Shown here: positions 1 to 10,829 of the stretch, piece after piece
Numbering within the stretch: the first letter of the stretch is position 1
Layout of the letters: every line of letters begins with the position of its first letter
Assembly (NCBI GenBank): GCA_011009095.1
Contig: VTPC01089963.1
Coordinates: 911,883 to 975,882, forward strand
Direction of reading: 5' to 3'
Origin: Ignelater luminosus
Lineage: Eukaryota > Arthropoda > Insecta > Coleoptera > Elateridae
DNA: 64,000 nt
Notes under the pieces: generated by a model
Seen by the model: only the letters and a program-made list of their open reading frames with translations
Databases searched by the model: none
Told to the model about the DNA's origin: nothing
Program-made: the position numbers and the translations under genes

Positions 1-1762
1 ATTTTGTTCCAATTTGGATGTCTGTCTACATTCTTTCACTCCATTATTGGAGCGAGGTCAGGTTCCTTGTTCTTCTAGCTATCCATCGACTCTTCTGTCG
101 TTCTTACAACTGTAAAGAACTCAGGTCACTTACTTTCTATTCGAAGGTAGTGGCTACAATTCTCCAAACAGGGTCTTTTTGACGTCGACGCGCAGCGTGG
201 AAGTTGTACTCTTGTAATCGTTCGATCTACCTAGCTACTTGTCTTTCGGAATTTCTAAATTGTAGTCATCATTTAATGGCTATGTGATCGGTTCTTAATA
301 GAAACTCCCGGTCATACAAGTACAAGTTTTAACAACGACCAATAATTTACTTTTGAGTCAGAGGTACAGAAACCTACGAAACTTTGAATTTCGCGTTTGC
401 TTTTAGCAGTAGACCATTCTGTTACTACCGATATCTTCTCGAGATCCGTCAGCACTCCTCCACTATGTAACGTGGTTTGTGATACTTTTCTGAATCAGTT
501 TTAAGTGAGCACTGCGAATTCATTGAAAGACTTTTTTTTGTGTTTTTGAGGTAATCTTCAAATATTTTTTCTATTACTATCACATCGTCCAAATACACTA
601 AACGCGTTTTCCATAATAAACTTCTCAACATTGAGTGCAGCAAAAACTACAGAGTATGATAGTAAATTGTCACAGTCCCGGCTGAAATTGCAGTTTTTTC
701 TTTGCTTTTGTCTTTAACTTGCACTTGCCAATAACTGCTTTTTAGATCAAGCCTGGAAAACCTTTTGAACCCTGAAAGATATTACGGGCAAAGTCTAAAG
801 ACTACTGGAAATTCTTATAACACCTTAGTTTTGCATTTTCCTTAACAGGACCTCAATGGTTGACAAGTAAATGGATAGGATTTTGATAGATGAACACTGC
901 ATTGCCTGTATTGATCTTGTATTTTTTAGATTAGTTCTTCCAGACTCTTCTGTTTTTAAAGTGACGAAGACTTCTAAGTCCTCTTACACTATTTGCCTAA
1001 CTTTTCTTTTATTGGAGAGTTAACTATTTAAAGACTTCTGCTACCAATTTACTCACTTCTTGAGGCAAGCATTTTGGACAAATCTCTTTTCCACAATAGG
1101 GCACCCAAATTGTTGAATCCAACTTTTCCAAAACTTTTCTCCTGCGTAGAATCACAGGATAATAGTTGGCATTTATGATGCGGACTTGACCAATAATTTT
1201 CCCATAAATACGCTTTGCACCTTTGGTTATCTCTTTTTTTTGTTCTGGTTTGGCAATTGCGAGTCTGACAGCCTTCGGATCATTCCCTGTACATATTCAA
1301 ATAATTTATATTGTCATGGCCGGAATTTCTATATCTTCTTGTAGGAGGAGACGCACGCTGGACAGTTTCGTTTTGGACAGAACCATGCTAATTTCTTCGT
1401 TTTTAAACTTCAGTGTTCTTCCTTCAACATCAATAACTACTCTGTAACTCTTCATAAAATCTATATCCAGAATAGCGTCGTTTATTATCTAAGCTATAGT
1501 CATTGTGTGTTCAATCAGTGCCGTCTCTAGACTCTTGACTTTTAATGTCACCGTATACTGTTCTGTCGAAACCTGTTGCGGTTTGTATACGAAGATTGGA
1601 AACTTTTTCCAAGTTCAGATGCTTTACTAGATCTGGTCTAATGAGTGGAATATTGGTTCCAGTCAGTATTAACAGTAGATCATATATACATTTAAATCCC
1701 GCAAATTTGAAGAGGAATAAGAAATATAGTTGTGTATTCAACTTTGAAAGCCTGCTGTGCAT
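1..1762 (-). pseudogene. Ty3/gypsy pol relic: protease, reverse transcriptase, RNase H
   Basis: Read on the minus strand this is the pol polyprotein of a Ty3/gypsy retrotransposon, broken by many stops and shifts. A protease-like stretch lies near 1570-1700 (IPLIRPDLVKHLNL); the expected DTG active site reads LTG, so it is probably dead. The protease-RT linker follows at 1390-1500 (NDAILDIDFMKSY, then VVIDVEGRTLKFKNEEI). The RT catalytic box is at about 560-600 (VYLDDVIVIEKIFEDYLKN). RNase H is at about 130-330 (LRTDHIAIK, then IERLQEYNFHA). The window edge cuts off the integrase side. No LTR is visible. The domain order and the YLDD box make the superfamily assignment firm; the lineage within Ty3/gypsy is not determined. 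Confidence 0.85.
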
Positions 1763-1907
1763 ATATGATTAAAGCACTGATCAAACCAACAAGAAAACGA
1801 CCTAGAAATAAATACAAACAAAACTTTTTTAGTTTCCAGCTGTCGAACAATTTAAAATCTACATAATGTTCTCATCTATTCTACATAAAGAATCCTTCGT
1901 CCTTCGT

Positions 1908-1934
1908 TCAATAATAGTAGTAATAGTAATAGTG
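1908..1934. repeat. Imperfect trinucleotide repeat (AGT/AAT-rich)
   Basis: A short run alternating AATAGT and AGT units. It lies in the 300-base stretch between the gypsy protease and the next LINE, where I see no other coding signal. Confidence 0.5.
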
Positions 1935-2054
1935 GTTAAAGCAAATAGGGCTCTTTTTACTAACTCTTCACCATTTCCTAACCACCTCTATAATTGCCTA
2001 CTCTACCTTCCTATTCTCTCTGCCCAGACCTACCTAACTGCTGCACGAATGTGA

Positions 2055-2076
2055 ATGGATGGATGGATGGATGGAT
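2055..2076 (+). repeat. (ATGG)n microsatellite
   Basis: Five to six ATGG units in a row. Short tetranucleotide runs like this often form LINE 3' tails. It sits right at the boundary of the minus-strand LINE that follows, so it may mark an insertion junction. Confidence 0.75.
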
Positions 2077-3085
2077 ATCGGTCAGCTACTTACTCCCTTT
2101 CGCCCAGGAAGTGGAAACAAGTTTAATCGCCATTCTCACATTTGGAGCATGATGGATTCTTCTCTAGACCTATAAGCGACAAGTGTCTTCATAGACTGTG
2201 TGAATTCCAATTAGCCCATTAATCAGTTTAGTTTTAAAAATTAAAATCGCTTAGATGGTCTTTCGCCTAATGACATCCATCGTTTCCTAACCAACTTGCC
2301 TTTTGAGTATGCCTTTAACCCCTAGAAAGTACTCTGATCTTAAGAAGGTGTCCTCGGCTCCAAGTTCGGCGAGTTCGTTTTCCTTCTTGTTGCTGTAGAT
2401 CCGCTTGTGCCCAGGAACACAAACTTTCCAAGGAATTTGCATATTTCTGAGAGAGAATTTCTTGTTCTGGCTGATCAGATCGCTTTTAGTACTGCCTGAC
2501 TGTCGGAACAGATGCCCTGCCTTGTATTCCTTGATAGGATGGTATAGATTTCTACTTGGGAGACTGCGATGTGTTTATCAAAGGCAAAGTTCCTTGCACA
2601 CTTGGATTTCCCAGAAACAAGCGATTTATACGTATGAAAATCAACTAGTTTTGTGGAAACTTAATTTGTCCTCTCTCTTTCTCGCTGTTCTTTGATTGTG
2701 ATTATGAAAGAATATTTTCCTTGCAGTCTGGCTTACCTTGAGAACTGAAGATACTCCTTTTTCCACTAATTGGACTATTCTGGCGTGTTTTATTTTTATT
2801 CTTTCACCAAATTATAAAGTTGCATCTCGTATTTTAAAGTGAGCCGTCATGACTTTCTTCCTTATTCAGATTGGAAGATCCTACCTCAAGTGCGGTTGTG
2901 GGGATTGTCCTCATTACACCGGTTATGTCTAGACAGGTTAATAGTTGAATCTTAGCTAATTTCTGAGCAATGATAGTACTCAGTACACTAGACCACCAGA
3001 CCCTTATAACATATTGTGTTTTTAGTCTGCTAATAGCCATATAGGGCAGGAAGACGTCTGAGGACTGATTTCTCTACCATTTACC
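2077..3085 (-). pseudogene. R1/LOA-like LINE, 3' part of ORF2 (thumb, RNase H, zinc knuckle)
   Basis: The minus strand carries the carboxy-terminal end of an I-superfamily LINE ORF2. At 2840-3040 there is the post-RT region (VWWSSVLSTI, then TCLDITGVMRTIPTTALEV), close to the CLGITGAMRTTPTAALE signature of R1/LOA elements. RNase H follows: a CSDSQAVLKA motif at about 2490-2520, and VPGHKR then KENELAELGAED near 2340-2420. A degraded Cys-His knuckle ends it at about 2090-2150 (SKCENGD, then FHFLGERE, with the last Cys changed to Arg). Several frameshifts and stops are present. The 5' side is missing, as is usual for truncated LINE insertions. A plus-strand copy of a similar tail lies at 11260-12250. 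Confidence 0.75.
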
Positions 3086-3089
3086 TACC

Positions 3090-3598
3090 ACCCAATGCAG
3101 CCACCAAAGTGTTGCTATCAAGTTAGTTACAATTTTGTCAAAATGAAGTAAAACGAAAGAAAGAAAAGTGAAAACAATATCTAAGAAATGAAACAGAAAG
3201 TTATACGGAATATAAACTACAATGTCCAAAAGTAAGAATAAATGGTAATAAGGAAGGATTTGAAAGAAAAATGGAGGTACATGGTCGAGCAAACCAGCAA
3301 CTATTCTACAAGGTATTAAAAAATCTAAGAAAAGCAAAGAATACAGCTTTAATGAGCTTAAAGAAAACGATAGCAAAATAATAACAAAGAGAACCAAAGA
3401 CAGCATTTCTGGGAGTTATTAAACAAAGAAGAACAAGATGTAGAAATCATAAATGACATACAAGATAAGAAAGGGGACAGAATAAAAATAGAATAGATGA
3501 CAGAAATAATCAAAGCAGTTAAAAGAGGAAAATCGGTAGGACATGATAAAATAACGTCAGAAATGTTAAAGAACCGAGGTAATAATAGCAAGAAATGT
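3090..3598 (+). mobile_element. LINE A (RTE-like), left part: linker and start of RT
   Basis: The plus strand encodes a degraded endonuclease-RT linker (YLRNETESYTEYKLQ at about 3155-3200; ANQQLFYKVLKNLRKAK at about 3290-3340). The first RT segment follows (EIIKAVKRGKSVGHDKITSE, 3510-3560, with the next residues MLKN). The GHDKI/GxDxI motif opens the RT domain of RTE-like LINEs. Reading stops being collinear at 3598, where LINE B is inserted; the same RT frame resumes at 6691. Several in-frame stops show it is dead. Confidence 0.7.
3581..3598 (+). repeat. Target-site duplication, left copy (LINE B insertion)
   Basis: The sequence here (AATAATAGCAAGAAATGT) is nearly identical to 6691-6709 (AATAATGGCAAAGAAATGT). 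The two copies flank LINE B and both belong to the RT frame of LINE A, so they read as a duplicated target. Confidence 0.7.
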
Positions 3599-4904
3599 AA
3601 AGAAACCATAGATTACATCCGAATTGGTAGCCAAAATGGATGAGAGGAGAAGGTTCAAAAACCAAAATACAGAGGAAAGAAAGGAGTGTTGCAAGAAATC
3701 TAACAACGAGCTCAGAAGGATTACAAACAAGGCAAGGAATGATTGGTTTGAGAAAGAATACAACGAAATAGAGAAATTGGAAATAGCTGGGAGGCATGGT
3801 ATTTTCTATAATAAGATTAGATCTATTTGTTGGGACGGGAGGAAGAGAAATGTTGGAAATGGAAATGAAGTAGCTATAGAGAGCAAAGAGGGAGTGTTAC
3901 TGAAGAACAAAGAAGATGTGCTAGGTAGATGAAAAATACACGGAAGACCTATATAGAGGCAGAGAAAAACCACAAAAACTGGAAGCAGAGGCAGGAAGAA
4001 GTAAAGGGGAATAATATGGGAGAAGGAATTTTAGAAACGGAAGTGGTGGCAGCAGGAGCTAAAAGAAGAGAAAGTAGAGGGAGTAGACGGGAAACCAGTT
4101 GAGCATGTAGGAAAAAGGTTTGAAGAAAGTAACATTGCTCTGTTATATGATTTAGATGTATGAGCAATAGCCAAAAGATTTTCAATGGTCGGAAATGATT
4201 TCCCTATCTAAGAAAAAGAATACAAATAAATGCAGAGGATACCGCTGCAAAGATACTGTTGATGTGATAAATAAAAGGCTAACTAGAAAGATGGAAGAGA
4301 ACGTAAGAGATTTAGAAAAGGAATAGGCACAAGAAATGCTGTAGGTGTAGTACGTACAAATGGAGAGAGATATCTTGAGAAGAGAAGAAGATTGAGCATC
4401 TGTTTTGTTGATCTCGAAAAGGCTTTCGACTGTGTGCGCTAGGAAAAGCTGATGAGGATATTAAATGAAAACTTAGTAGATTGGAGAAAACGAAAGCTCA
4501 TAGCCAGTTTGTATTCAAATCAGGAAGCGGTCAGCAGGTTGAGAGATAAAAGAACGGGTTGGTTCAACATCGGAGGAGGAGTAAGGCAATGATGCCCATT
4601 GCTGCTCAAGCTCTCTAATATATAGGTAGAATATATGGTTGAGGGCTGCTGGAATAAGGAAAAGAGAGTGAAAGAGAAAGGAAAAGGAATGGTAATAGTA
4701 AGTAGTAATAGTTTGCGGACGATATAATATGGCTTGCCGAAACCACGAAGAAGCTGGAAAGCATACTTCAATACCTGCAGGGTATGAGGAACGAGTTTGG
4801 GCTTAGGATAAATGTAAAGAAAACAAAGGTAATAAAGATCGGAGGAGAGGAAAATATGATGGTAAAGATAGACGGAGAAAACATTGAGCAAGTAGGCAGG
4901 TATA
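3599..4904 (+). mobile_element. LINE B (RTE-like), left part: linker and RT with FADD box
   Basis: It begins abruptly in the endonuclease-RT linker: KMDERRRFKNQNTEERKE at 3633-3690 and NNELRRITNKARNDWFEKE at 3690-3770. Further on are an SRKAFDCV-like RT motif around 4410-4440 and the catalytic FADD box at 4710-4730 (FADDIIWLAETTKKLES). A frame then runs through INVKKTKVIKIGGEEN to VGRY, where a mariner interrupts it. The 5' end is truncated, and stops and shifts are frequent in 3930-4600. The frame continues at 6175 on the other side of the mariner. Confidence 0.75.
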
Positions 4905-6174
4905 TTAGGTGTATACCTATGAAATGAGACTTTCAGCTATTAGACCACAGATGTCGCTAGGAGTATTTTTAAACTGTCCCAAATGTCTTATTTTTTTCGT
5001 CTGTCATCTGTCAACAATATTCAATTCATTGTTTGTGATGTTTCATACAACAACGCATTTTTTTCGCTCTTAAAAATGTCGAATTTCGTGCCTTCAAACT
5101 ACGATTTGCGGACATCGTTGATTTTCTGTTATCAATTGAAGAAAAACGCTTCTCAAGCTCATCAAATGCTTATAGAAGCTTACGGTGGACATGCTCTAAG
5201 CAGAGCACAGTGCTTCAGGTGGTTTGAAAAATTCCGAAGTGGTGATTTTCGCGTGGAGAACGAGGAACGTGGCCGGCCACCGAAAAAGTTTGAAGACACC
5301 GAATTGCAAGCATTGTTGAATGAAGATGATGGTCAAACGCAAGAAATGATGGCAGAGCAGTTGGGAGTGACCCAAAAAACCATTTGCAAACGTTTGAAAG
5401 ACATGGGCATGATTTTAAAGGTCCGAAGATGGGTGCCGCATGAACTGACTGAAAGGCAGCAAGAGAACCGAAAAACCACTTGTGAAATGCTGCTCTCCCG
5501 GTTCAAAAGGAAGTCTTTTTTGCATCGAATCGTTACGGGTGTATTTCTCCAATCCCAAGCGTAAACGATCGTATGGTCCGCCCGGCCACAAGCCAAAATC
5601 AACGGCCAAACCAAATCGCTTCGGCCGCAAGGCAATGCTGTGTGTTTTCTGGGATCAGCATGGTATGATTTGGTACGAGCTATTAAAACCAGGTGAAACA
5701 GTTGACGGTGCACGCTACCAACGACAATTGGCCGATTTGAACAGCGCTATACACCGAAAACGCCCAGAATATGCCGATCGGCGTCACAAAGTAATTTTTC
5801 TTGATGACAATGCACCACCACATCGAACAAGAGCGACCCGGGAATTGGTGGAGACGTACGATTGGGAACCGGTGGTGCATGCGGCTTACTCACCAGACTT
5901 GGCGCCTTCCGATTATCATTTGTTTGCATCGATGGGCCACGCACTTTCCGAGTAGCGCTTCAATTCTCACGAAGAAGCCAAAATATGGCTCGATGATTGG
6001 TTTGCGGCCAAAGACGGCCAGTTTTTTTGGCGCGGCATCCACAAATTGCCTGAGAGATGGGTAAAATGTGTCGCTAGCGATGGCTATTATTTTGAAGATT
6101 AAATTTGTAACCATTTTTGTTAATAAACGTTTAAAATTGAAAACAAAAGTCTCATTTCATAGGTATACACCTGG
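4905..6174 (+). mobile_element. mariner transposon 1 (about 1.27 kb), TA target site
   Basis: Inverted termini match for at least 24 bases: GGTGTATACCTATGAAATGA at the left, and its complement ending at 6172 on the right. TA dinucleotides lie just outside, at 4903-4904 and 6175-6176. Removing the element with one TA restores the LINE B frame across the join (VGRY then KYLSTEL), which confirms the boundaries. The size and structure are typical of mariner. It holds one broken transposase gene. Confidence 0.92.
5076..6102 (+). pseudogene. mariner (DD34D) transposase, broken
   Basis: The frame opens MSNFVPSNYDLRTSLIFCY, with the amino-terminal helix-turn-helix, the WFEKFRSGDF region, and the WVPHEL motif that marks mariner transposases (near 5430-5450). 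A small deletion at about 5535-5545 shifts the frame and removes the stretch that normally holds the first catalytic aspartate (TGDEKW): VTG runs straight into VYFSNPK. The second aspartate is in FLDDNAPPH (about 5800-5825). The third is in SPDLAPSDYHLF (about 5890-5925), with 34 residues between, so it is DD34D. A stop (CAG to TAG type) sits at 5953, and the tail ends GYYFED. It cannot make active enzyme. Confidence 0.92.
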
Positions 6175-6690
6175 TAAGTATTTGAGTACAGAACTAACAA
6201 CGAGTTGGAGAAGTGAGAATGAAATAAAAAGGATTGCAATGGGAAAGAAAGCTTTTTGGAAGATATGGAGAGTGATGACAAGTAAAGTCATTTAGATCTA
6301 TGGAAAAGGTTGGTGAAGTGTTTTGTATGGAGTGTGTTTCTGTACGGAAGTGAGACATGGACACTGTTAGGCATTCAATGGACAGACCGGATAAGGAATA
6401 AGAAAGTTTTAGAGAGCGTAGGGGAACGAAGGGAACTATCGGATGTTGTAAACAAAAGGAAAAAGAACTGGATAGGACATGTACTGAGGAGGGATTGCTT
6501 AATGAAAGACGTCTTAGAGAGTTTTGTCGCAGAAAAGAAAAGAAGGGGAAGGAGAAGGTGAAAGATAACGGACGAGCTGAAAGAGGAAGAAGGAGAGGAA
6601 TATGTTGGTATGAAAAGGAGAGCACAGAGATGACAGTGTAAAGATGTTCCTAAGAAGGACGTGTGGAAACACAGACAACTTGTGATGATG
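6175..6690 (+). mobile_element. LINE B, right part: ORF2 carboxy terminus and 3' end
   Basis: It continues the frame left at 4904: YLSTELTTSWRSENEIKRI, then a conserved CFVWSVFLYGSETWTL (6318-6365), NWIGHVLRR (6467-6495) and GRRR. These are the usual carboxy-terminal motifs of RTE-like ORF2. The end reads into KRRAQR near 6620 and stops at the right target-site duplication (6691). The frame is interrupted near 6295 and 6560. Confidence 0.8.
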
Positions 6691-7495
6691 AATAATGGCA
6701 AAGAAATGTTAGCAGAAATCTTCAATAAAGTGTGCAATGCAGAGGAAGTACCTGATGACTGGAGAATAGGAATAAAAGAAAGGAGGAACTAGAAAATGTT
6801 CAAATTACAGAAGAACCACTAAGTATTGTATCAAAATAAAAGACTGATAGATCCTCAAGTTGACAAAGCACAAAGTAGATTCAGAAAAGAGGAAGGTTTT
6901 CAGAAGACTAAAACAAGTAACGCAGAAGTATGCTTAGCATTTCTTGAGAAAGTGTTTGATAGAGTCTTGCAAAAGTTAATATGGGAAAGTTTAGAACATA
7001 GAGGCGTTAATCAAAAATTAAAGAAATGAATAAAAACATCTATGAAATAACAATAGAAACCATGCAATCGAGGCAATGTACAATATTAAGGATGGTCTAC
7101 TGTAAGGTGGAGTTCTTAGCCAGACACTTTTTATAATTATGGACGGTATACTTAAAGTGACTAGAGAGAAAGTATAGCAAGTGCATATTGGATAAGAATA
7201 AATTAAGATGAACAAGATTGTCGTGTGCTTTTGCTGACGATTTAATGATATGTGTTGCGGGAGAAGAAAACCTACATAGAATGAACGAGAATAGGTCAGT
7301 AAAATGCATTTGGGAAACAAGAGAGCAAAGAAAGAGGACAAAAGAAAGACCCAGGAAAACCTGGAACGACAGAAGTTCTGGAAAAAAGAGAACTAGTTGG
7401 GAAGAAGCTAAGAAGATGTCAAAAAACAAAACACAGTGGTCCAAGTTTGTGCGTGAAACAGAACACGCTAGGACATCCTAGGGTAGACAAGGACT
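6691..7495 (+). mobile_element. LINE A, right part: RT and 3' end, internally deleted
   Basis: The RT frame of LINE A resumes with NNGKEMLAEIFNKVCNAEE and VPDDWRIGIK (6691-6780). Then come QSRFRKEEG (6880-6895), a degraded AFLEKVFDRV palm motif (6935-6965) and CAFADDLMICVAGEE (7220-7270), the catalytic box. Straight after it, at about 7290, the sequence jumps to the extreme carboxy terminus (RPRKTWNDRSS, then TSWEEAKKMSKNKTQWSKFV, 7340-7450). Most of the thumb and connecting region is therefore gone. Stops are scattered throughout. Confidence 0.75.
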
Positions 7496-7499
7496 ACCT

Positions 7500-9650
7500 T
7501 TCATATATAGATTTCCACCTGCTCCGAAAAATTCACCTACCGTTAAAGTCTATTTTTTGGTGTGAACTAGTTGCATTTAATTATAATCTAATTGATCCAA
7601 TTTTGTTTTGCTAGCAAAAACATTTTTTATACCTTATACTACAAATTTGTTAAATCTTCACTCTTTCTCTTTCTCAAGTTAAATCTGCAAGTTTTTGACG
7701 CTTCTGTTGCTGGCTTTACCAACAAGGTACTGTATTTGATAAACCTCTGCACTTGTCTTCCTAATACTTTTAAAATAGCAAATTAGAGTCAGTTATAAAT
7801 CTGCAACGATGTCGAAAGGAATGTTATCTGTTTTGGGGATGCAAATAACACATACGGTTTACCAAAATAACCAGGAAAAATAACCTGTGAAATGGCTCAT
7901 AAACGTTATAGCTGTTTATCAAAAAGGAAACCCAAAACTCTTACTACACTAGAAATTTCTAAAGAACGAAGTCCGATGGGGAAGTCCCTGAAAATTATTT
8001 ATATTACAAATGAAACGGTGCGCTTGTCATAATATAAAGAATTGAAACTTTCTGCGATTTTGCAAAGTTTGAAATATCACATTATAAAAGTAATGGCGTA
8101 GTATACAAAATGGGCCATTAAACAACTCTGTATTAGACTAAATAACACATTAAATAAAATGGCACATTAGGCAAAACGGAATTAGACGAAATGGCATTAG
8201 ACAAAATGAAAAAACTAAAGCTAGCTCGACAGATAAATATGTCGATCTTCTTTAATAGGATGCAATAGGATGGGTTCCTACTTTTGTTTTTCAAATTATT
8301 CAAAATTACTTCTTACCTATCGAAGACATAATTCTATCTCCTTGTGAGAAGAGATTGCTGTCCTGAAATGAGCTTATCTAATTTGCAGATACATCCAGGT
8401 TTAGAAGACTAAATTTAGTATACTCTTGGAGACTATGAACTGATTAGCAACACAAAATCTTTGCTATATTATCTCGACACAAGTTACATAATAAAAATAT
8501 TTGTTTCAACAGTCAAGTTTTTCGTGAAGTCTCTCAAAGTTACTCTACATCAAGTGATATCAAGTGTTAATGAAAATACTTAAGTAGAGTTATTCCGAAT
8601 CAAAGGCTGATAGAAGAGGCCAAAAACGATATTCTAAGATTACTATCTTTCAATATTTAATACTTCAACTGTACTTGAGTGTTAGAACCTTTAGAAGGCT
8701 ACTGATAACGTTGAGATACTTAATTTTTATCTTTATTTTATCTTAGTATGATGTCACAAAATTTAAATTACCCTAGTAAAAATCATTTTCGAAGATGAAA
8801 CACAAAATGCTAAAATACTTAGTTTATACTCTATCAGACTATCATAGAACATGAACAAACGCCACCAACTCAAGTTTTTTTGTAGAACTGAGGACTTTGA
8901 CAACTCACTAATAAAAGTTCATATGTTTCTAGATGTGGGTATTCAAATCTTTCAAGATTAAACTGTTTGGTTCTTTAGTTGAGTAAGCTTACAAACTATT
9001 TCCAGAACATACCAGGTAGTCGGAAACAGCAAATTTTAATTATTATGGAAATTTAGTAATACACAAAGTTGCAGGTGTACCTCTAGCTCCCAAGAACTGC
9101 CATAGTACATATATAGGCAAGCAAATTGTTGTAGAGCTTTCAGATTTAGTCCCTCTTACAGTATCGTTATTAGTACTTTTATAAGTTATTTAGTTTTGTT
9201 TTTGGTTTGTTTTAGCAGTTTTACAAAATGCCAACTTGGTGTATCATCCGAGTTATCTTTAAATGTCTCCTAGTCAGATAACATTTTTAGCGGAGGTGCC
9301 TAAAATTTTTGCATTCTTTCCTTTTTAACACTGTTTTTAATTCTATAGAGAGCCTCATACCTTACTGTAGTTACTTTCTTCATAGTAATACTCTGGTTAT
9401 AAATCTGGCTTTGTGTATTATTGAATCATCTTTGTCAGAACCTTGACTTGGTTTTTTCCCACGACATAATGACTTGACCAAGTTCCATGTATGTACGCTA
9501 CTGCATTTATTCTTTGTATTATTTTTTGTTAGCAGGAGAAGAATATTGGAAAAATATCTCAGAGAAGCTAAGAAATATATATAGATGGCGGTTGTTGTTT
9601 GAAAAGAATGACTATAATAGAAAGTACCAATCCTCTAACACTTAAATTTG
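7500..9650. other. AT-rich stretch without recognisable genes
   Basis: Both strands show only short frames with no family motif. Apart from the minisatellite at 8113-8212 I see nothing that can be named. It may be very old repeat sequence. Confidence 0.5.
8113..8212 (+). repeat. Degenerate minisatellite, units of about 15-17 bases
   Basis: About six tandem variants of a unit near CATTAGACAAAATGG: for example CACATTAAATAAAATGG, CACATTAGGCAAAACGG, AATTAGACGAAATGG and CATTAGACAAAATG follow one another. The copies differ at several positions, so the array is old or loosely maintained. Confidence 0.7.
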
Positions 9651-10828
9651 AAGTTAGACGATGCTACGTTGTTTAATATTTGTTTGGCAGCCATCAATAG
9701 TGAAAGCTCTCACTGAATTTGTAAACATGGAAAAAATTGGCCATCGTTACGTGATACAATACTTTCATTTGAAAGGCCTCAGTCCAACCAATATCAAAGC
9801 GGAGCTAGATTTTACTCTTGGAGAATCTGATTCTTCGCTTACAACAGTAAAACATTGAGTGGCAGAGTTTGAACGAGGCGGTACGAGTTGTCAAGACGAA
9901 CATCGCAGTGGTCGACCAAATGAGGTGATTACGCCAAAAATGGTGCAAAAAGTGCGTAAAATGGTATTGGATGACCGTCGACTAAAAGTGCACGAGCTAG
10001 CAGACATGGTAAGCATTTCAAAAAGTACTGCATATCGCATGCTGACTGAAAATTTGGACGTGAGAAACCTGTGCGCAAGATAGGTGCCGCGATTACTCAC
10101 GATGGAACAAAAACAGCGTCGTGAAGATGTTTCTATCGAGTGTTTGGCGACGTTTCACAGCAATAAAGCCGAGTTTTTGCGTCGATTCATAACCACGGAT
10201 GAAACATGGGTCTATCAATTCACATACTCAAAACAATGGACTGAAAAGGGAGAATCGGCTTCAAAGAAGGCGAAGACAGTTTCATCTGCAGACATGGTCA
10301 TGGCGTCAGTTTTTTGGGATGCGCGTGGAATAATTTTCATTGATTATCTTCAGAAAGGAAGAACAACCAACGGGGAGTATTATGCAAACTTACTGCAGCG
10401 TTTGACTGATGAAACCAAGAATAAACGGCCGCATGTGGCGAAAGAAAAAGTTTTGTTTCATCAAGAAAATGCACCAGTTCACACATCCGTCATCGCGATG
10501 GCCAAAATCAATGAGCTAAAATTTGAATTGCTTCCTCATGCACCCTATTCGCCAGATTTAGCCCTCTCGGATTAATTTCTGTTTCCAAACTTGAAAAAAT
10601 GGCCCGGTAGTAAAAGATTTGCCAACAATGAAGAGGTAGAGTCTGCAGTTGATAGCTATTTTGAGGAGCTCGACGTTTCTCACTATAAACAGGGTGTCGA
10701 AGCTATTGAACATCGCTGGAAAAAGTGTATCGAGCTAAAAGGAGACTATGTAGAAAAATAAAGATATTTTTTCCCAAATCTTTTGTGTTTTCTTTGTTAG
10801 GTCGGGTACTTCTGGAACTACCTTTATG
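9650..10828 (+). mobile_element. mariner transposon 2, left end lost
   Basis: It carries a full-length but mutated transposase and a right end near 10799-10826 (GTTAGGTCGGGTACTTCTGG), which resembles the terminal repeat of this mariner group. I could not find a matching inverted copy upstream of 9660, so the left terminus seems deleted or too mutated to see. Confidence 0.75.
9727..10761 (+). pseudogene. mariner (DD34D) transposase with three in-frame stops
   Basis: One reading frame of 345 codons runs from MEKIGHRYVIQYFHLKGLSP to GDYVEK with no frameshift. It is interrupted only by stops at 9856 (TGA), 10081 (TAG) and 10573 (TAA), each one base from the Trp, Trp and Tyr codons expected there. 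Helix-turn-helix segments lie at about residues 5-45 and 80-115. The first catalytic aspartate is in TTDETW (about 10195). The second position reads FHQENAP (about 10458), so Asp is replaced by Glu. The third is in SPDLALSD, just before the last stop, 34 residues on. About five residues are missing before SKQW. It belongs to the insect mariners related to the SETMAR transposase domain. Confidence 0.93.
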
Positions 10829-10829
10829 T

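Noticed and set aside
3074..3797. Several hydrophobic minus-strand open frames that look like membrane proteins
   Set aside because: They are the antisense of the Lys/Glu-rich LINE coding sequence on the plus strand, which naturally reads as Phe/Leu/Ser-rich. The same applies at 6194-6737, 20085-20555, 21253-21956 and 63108-63697.
5333..5944. Minus-strand open frames inside mariner 1
   Set aside because: Antisense to a clear mariner transposase, with no independent signature.
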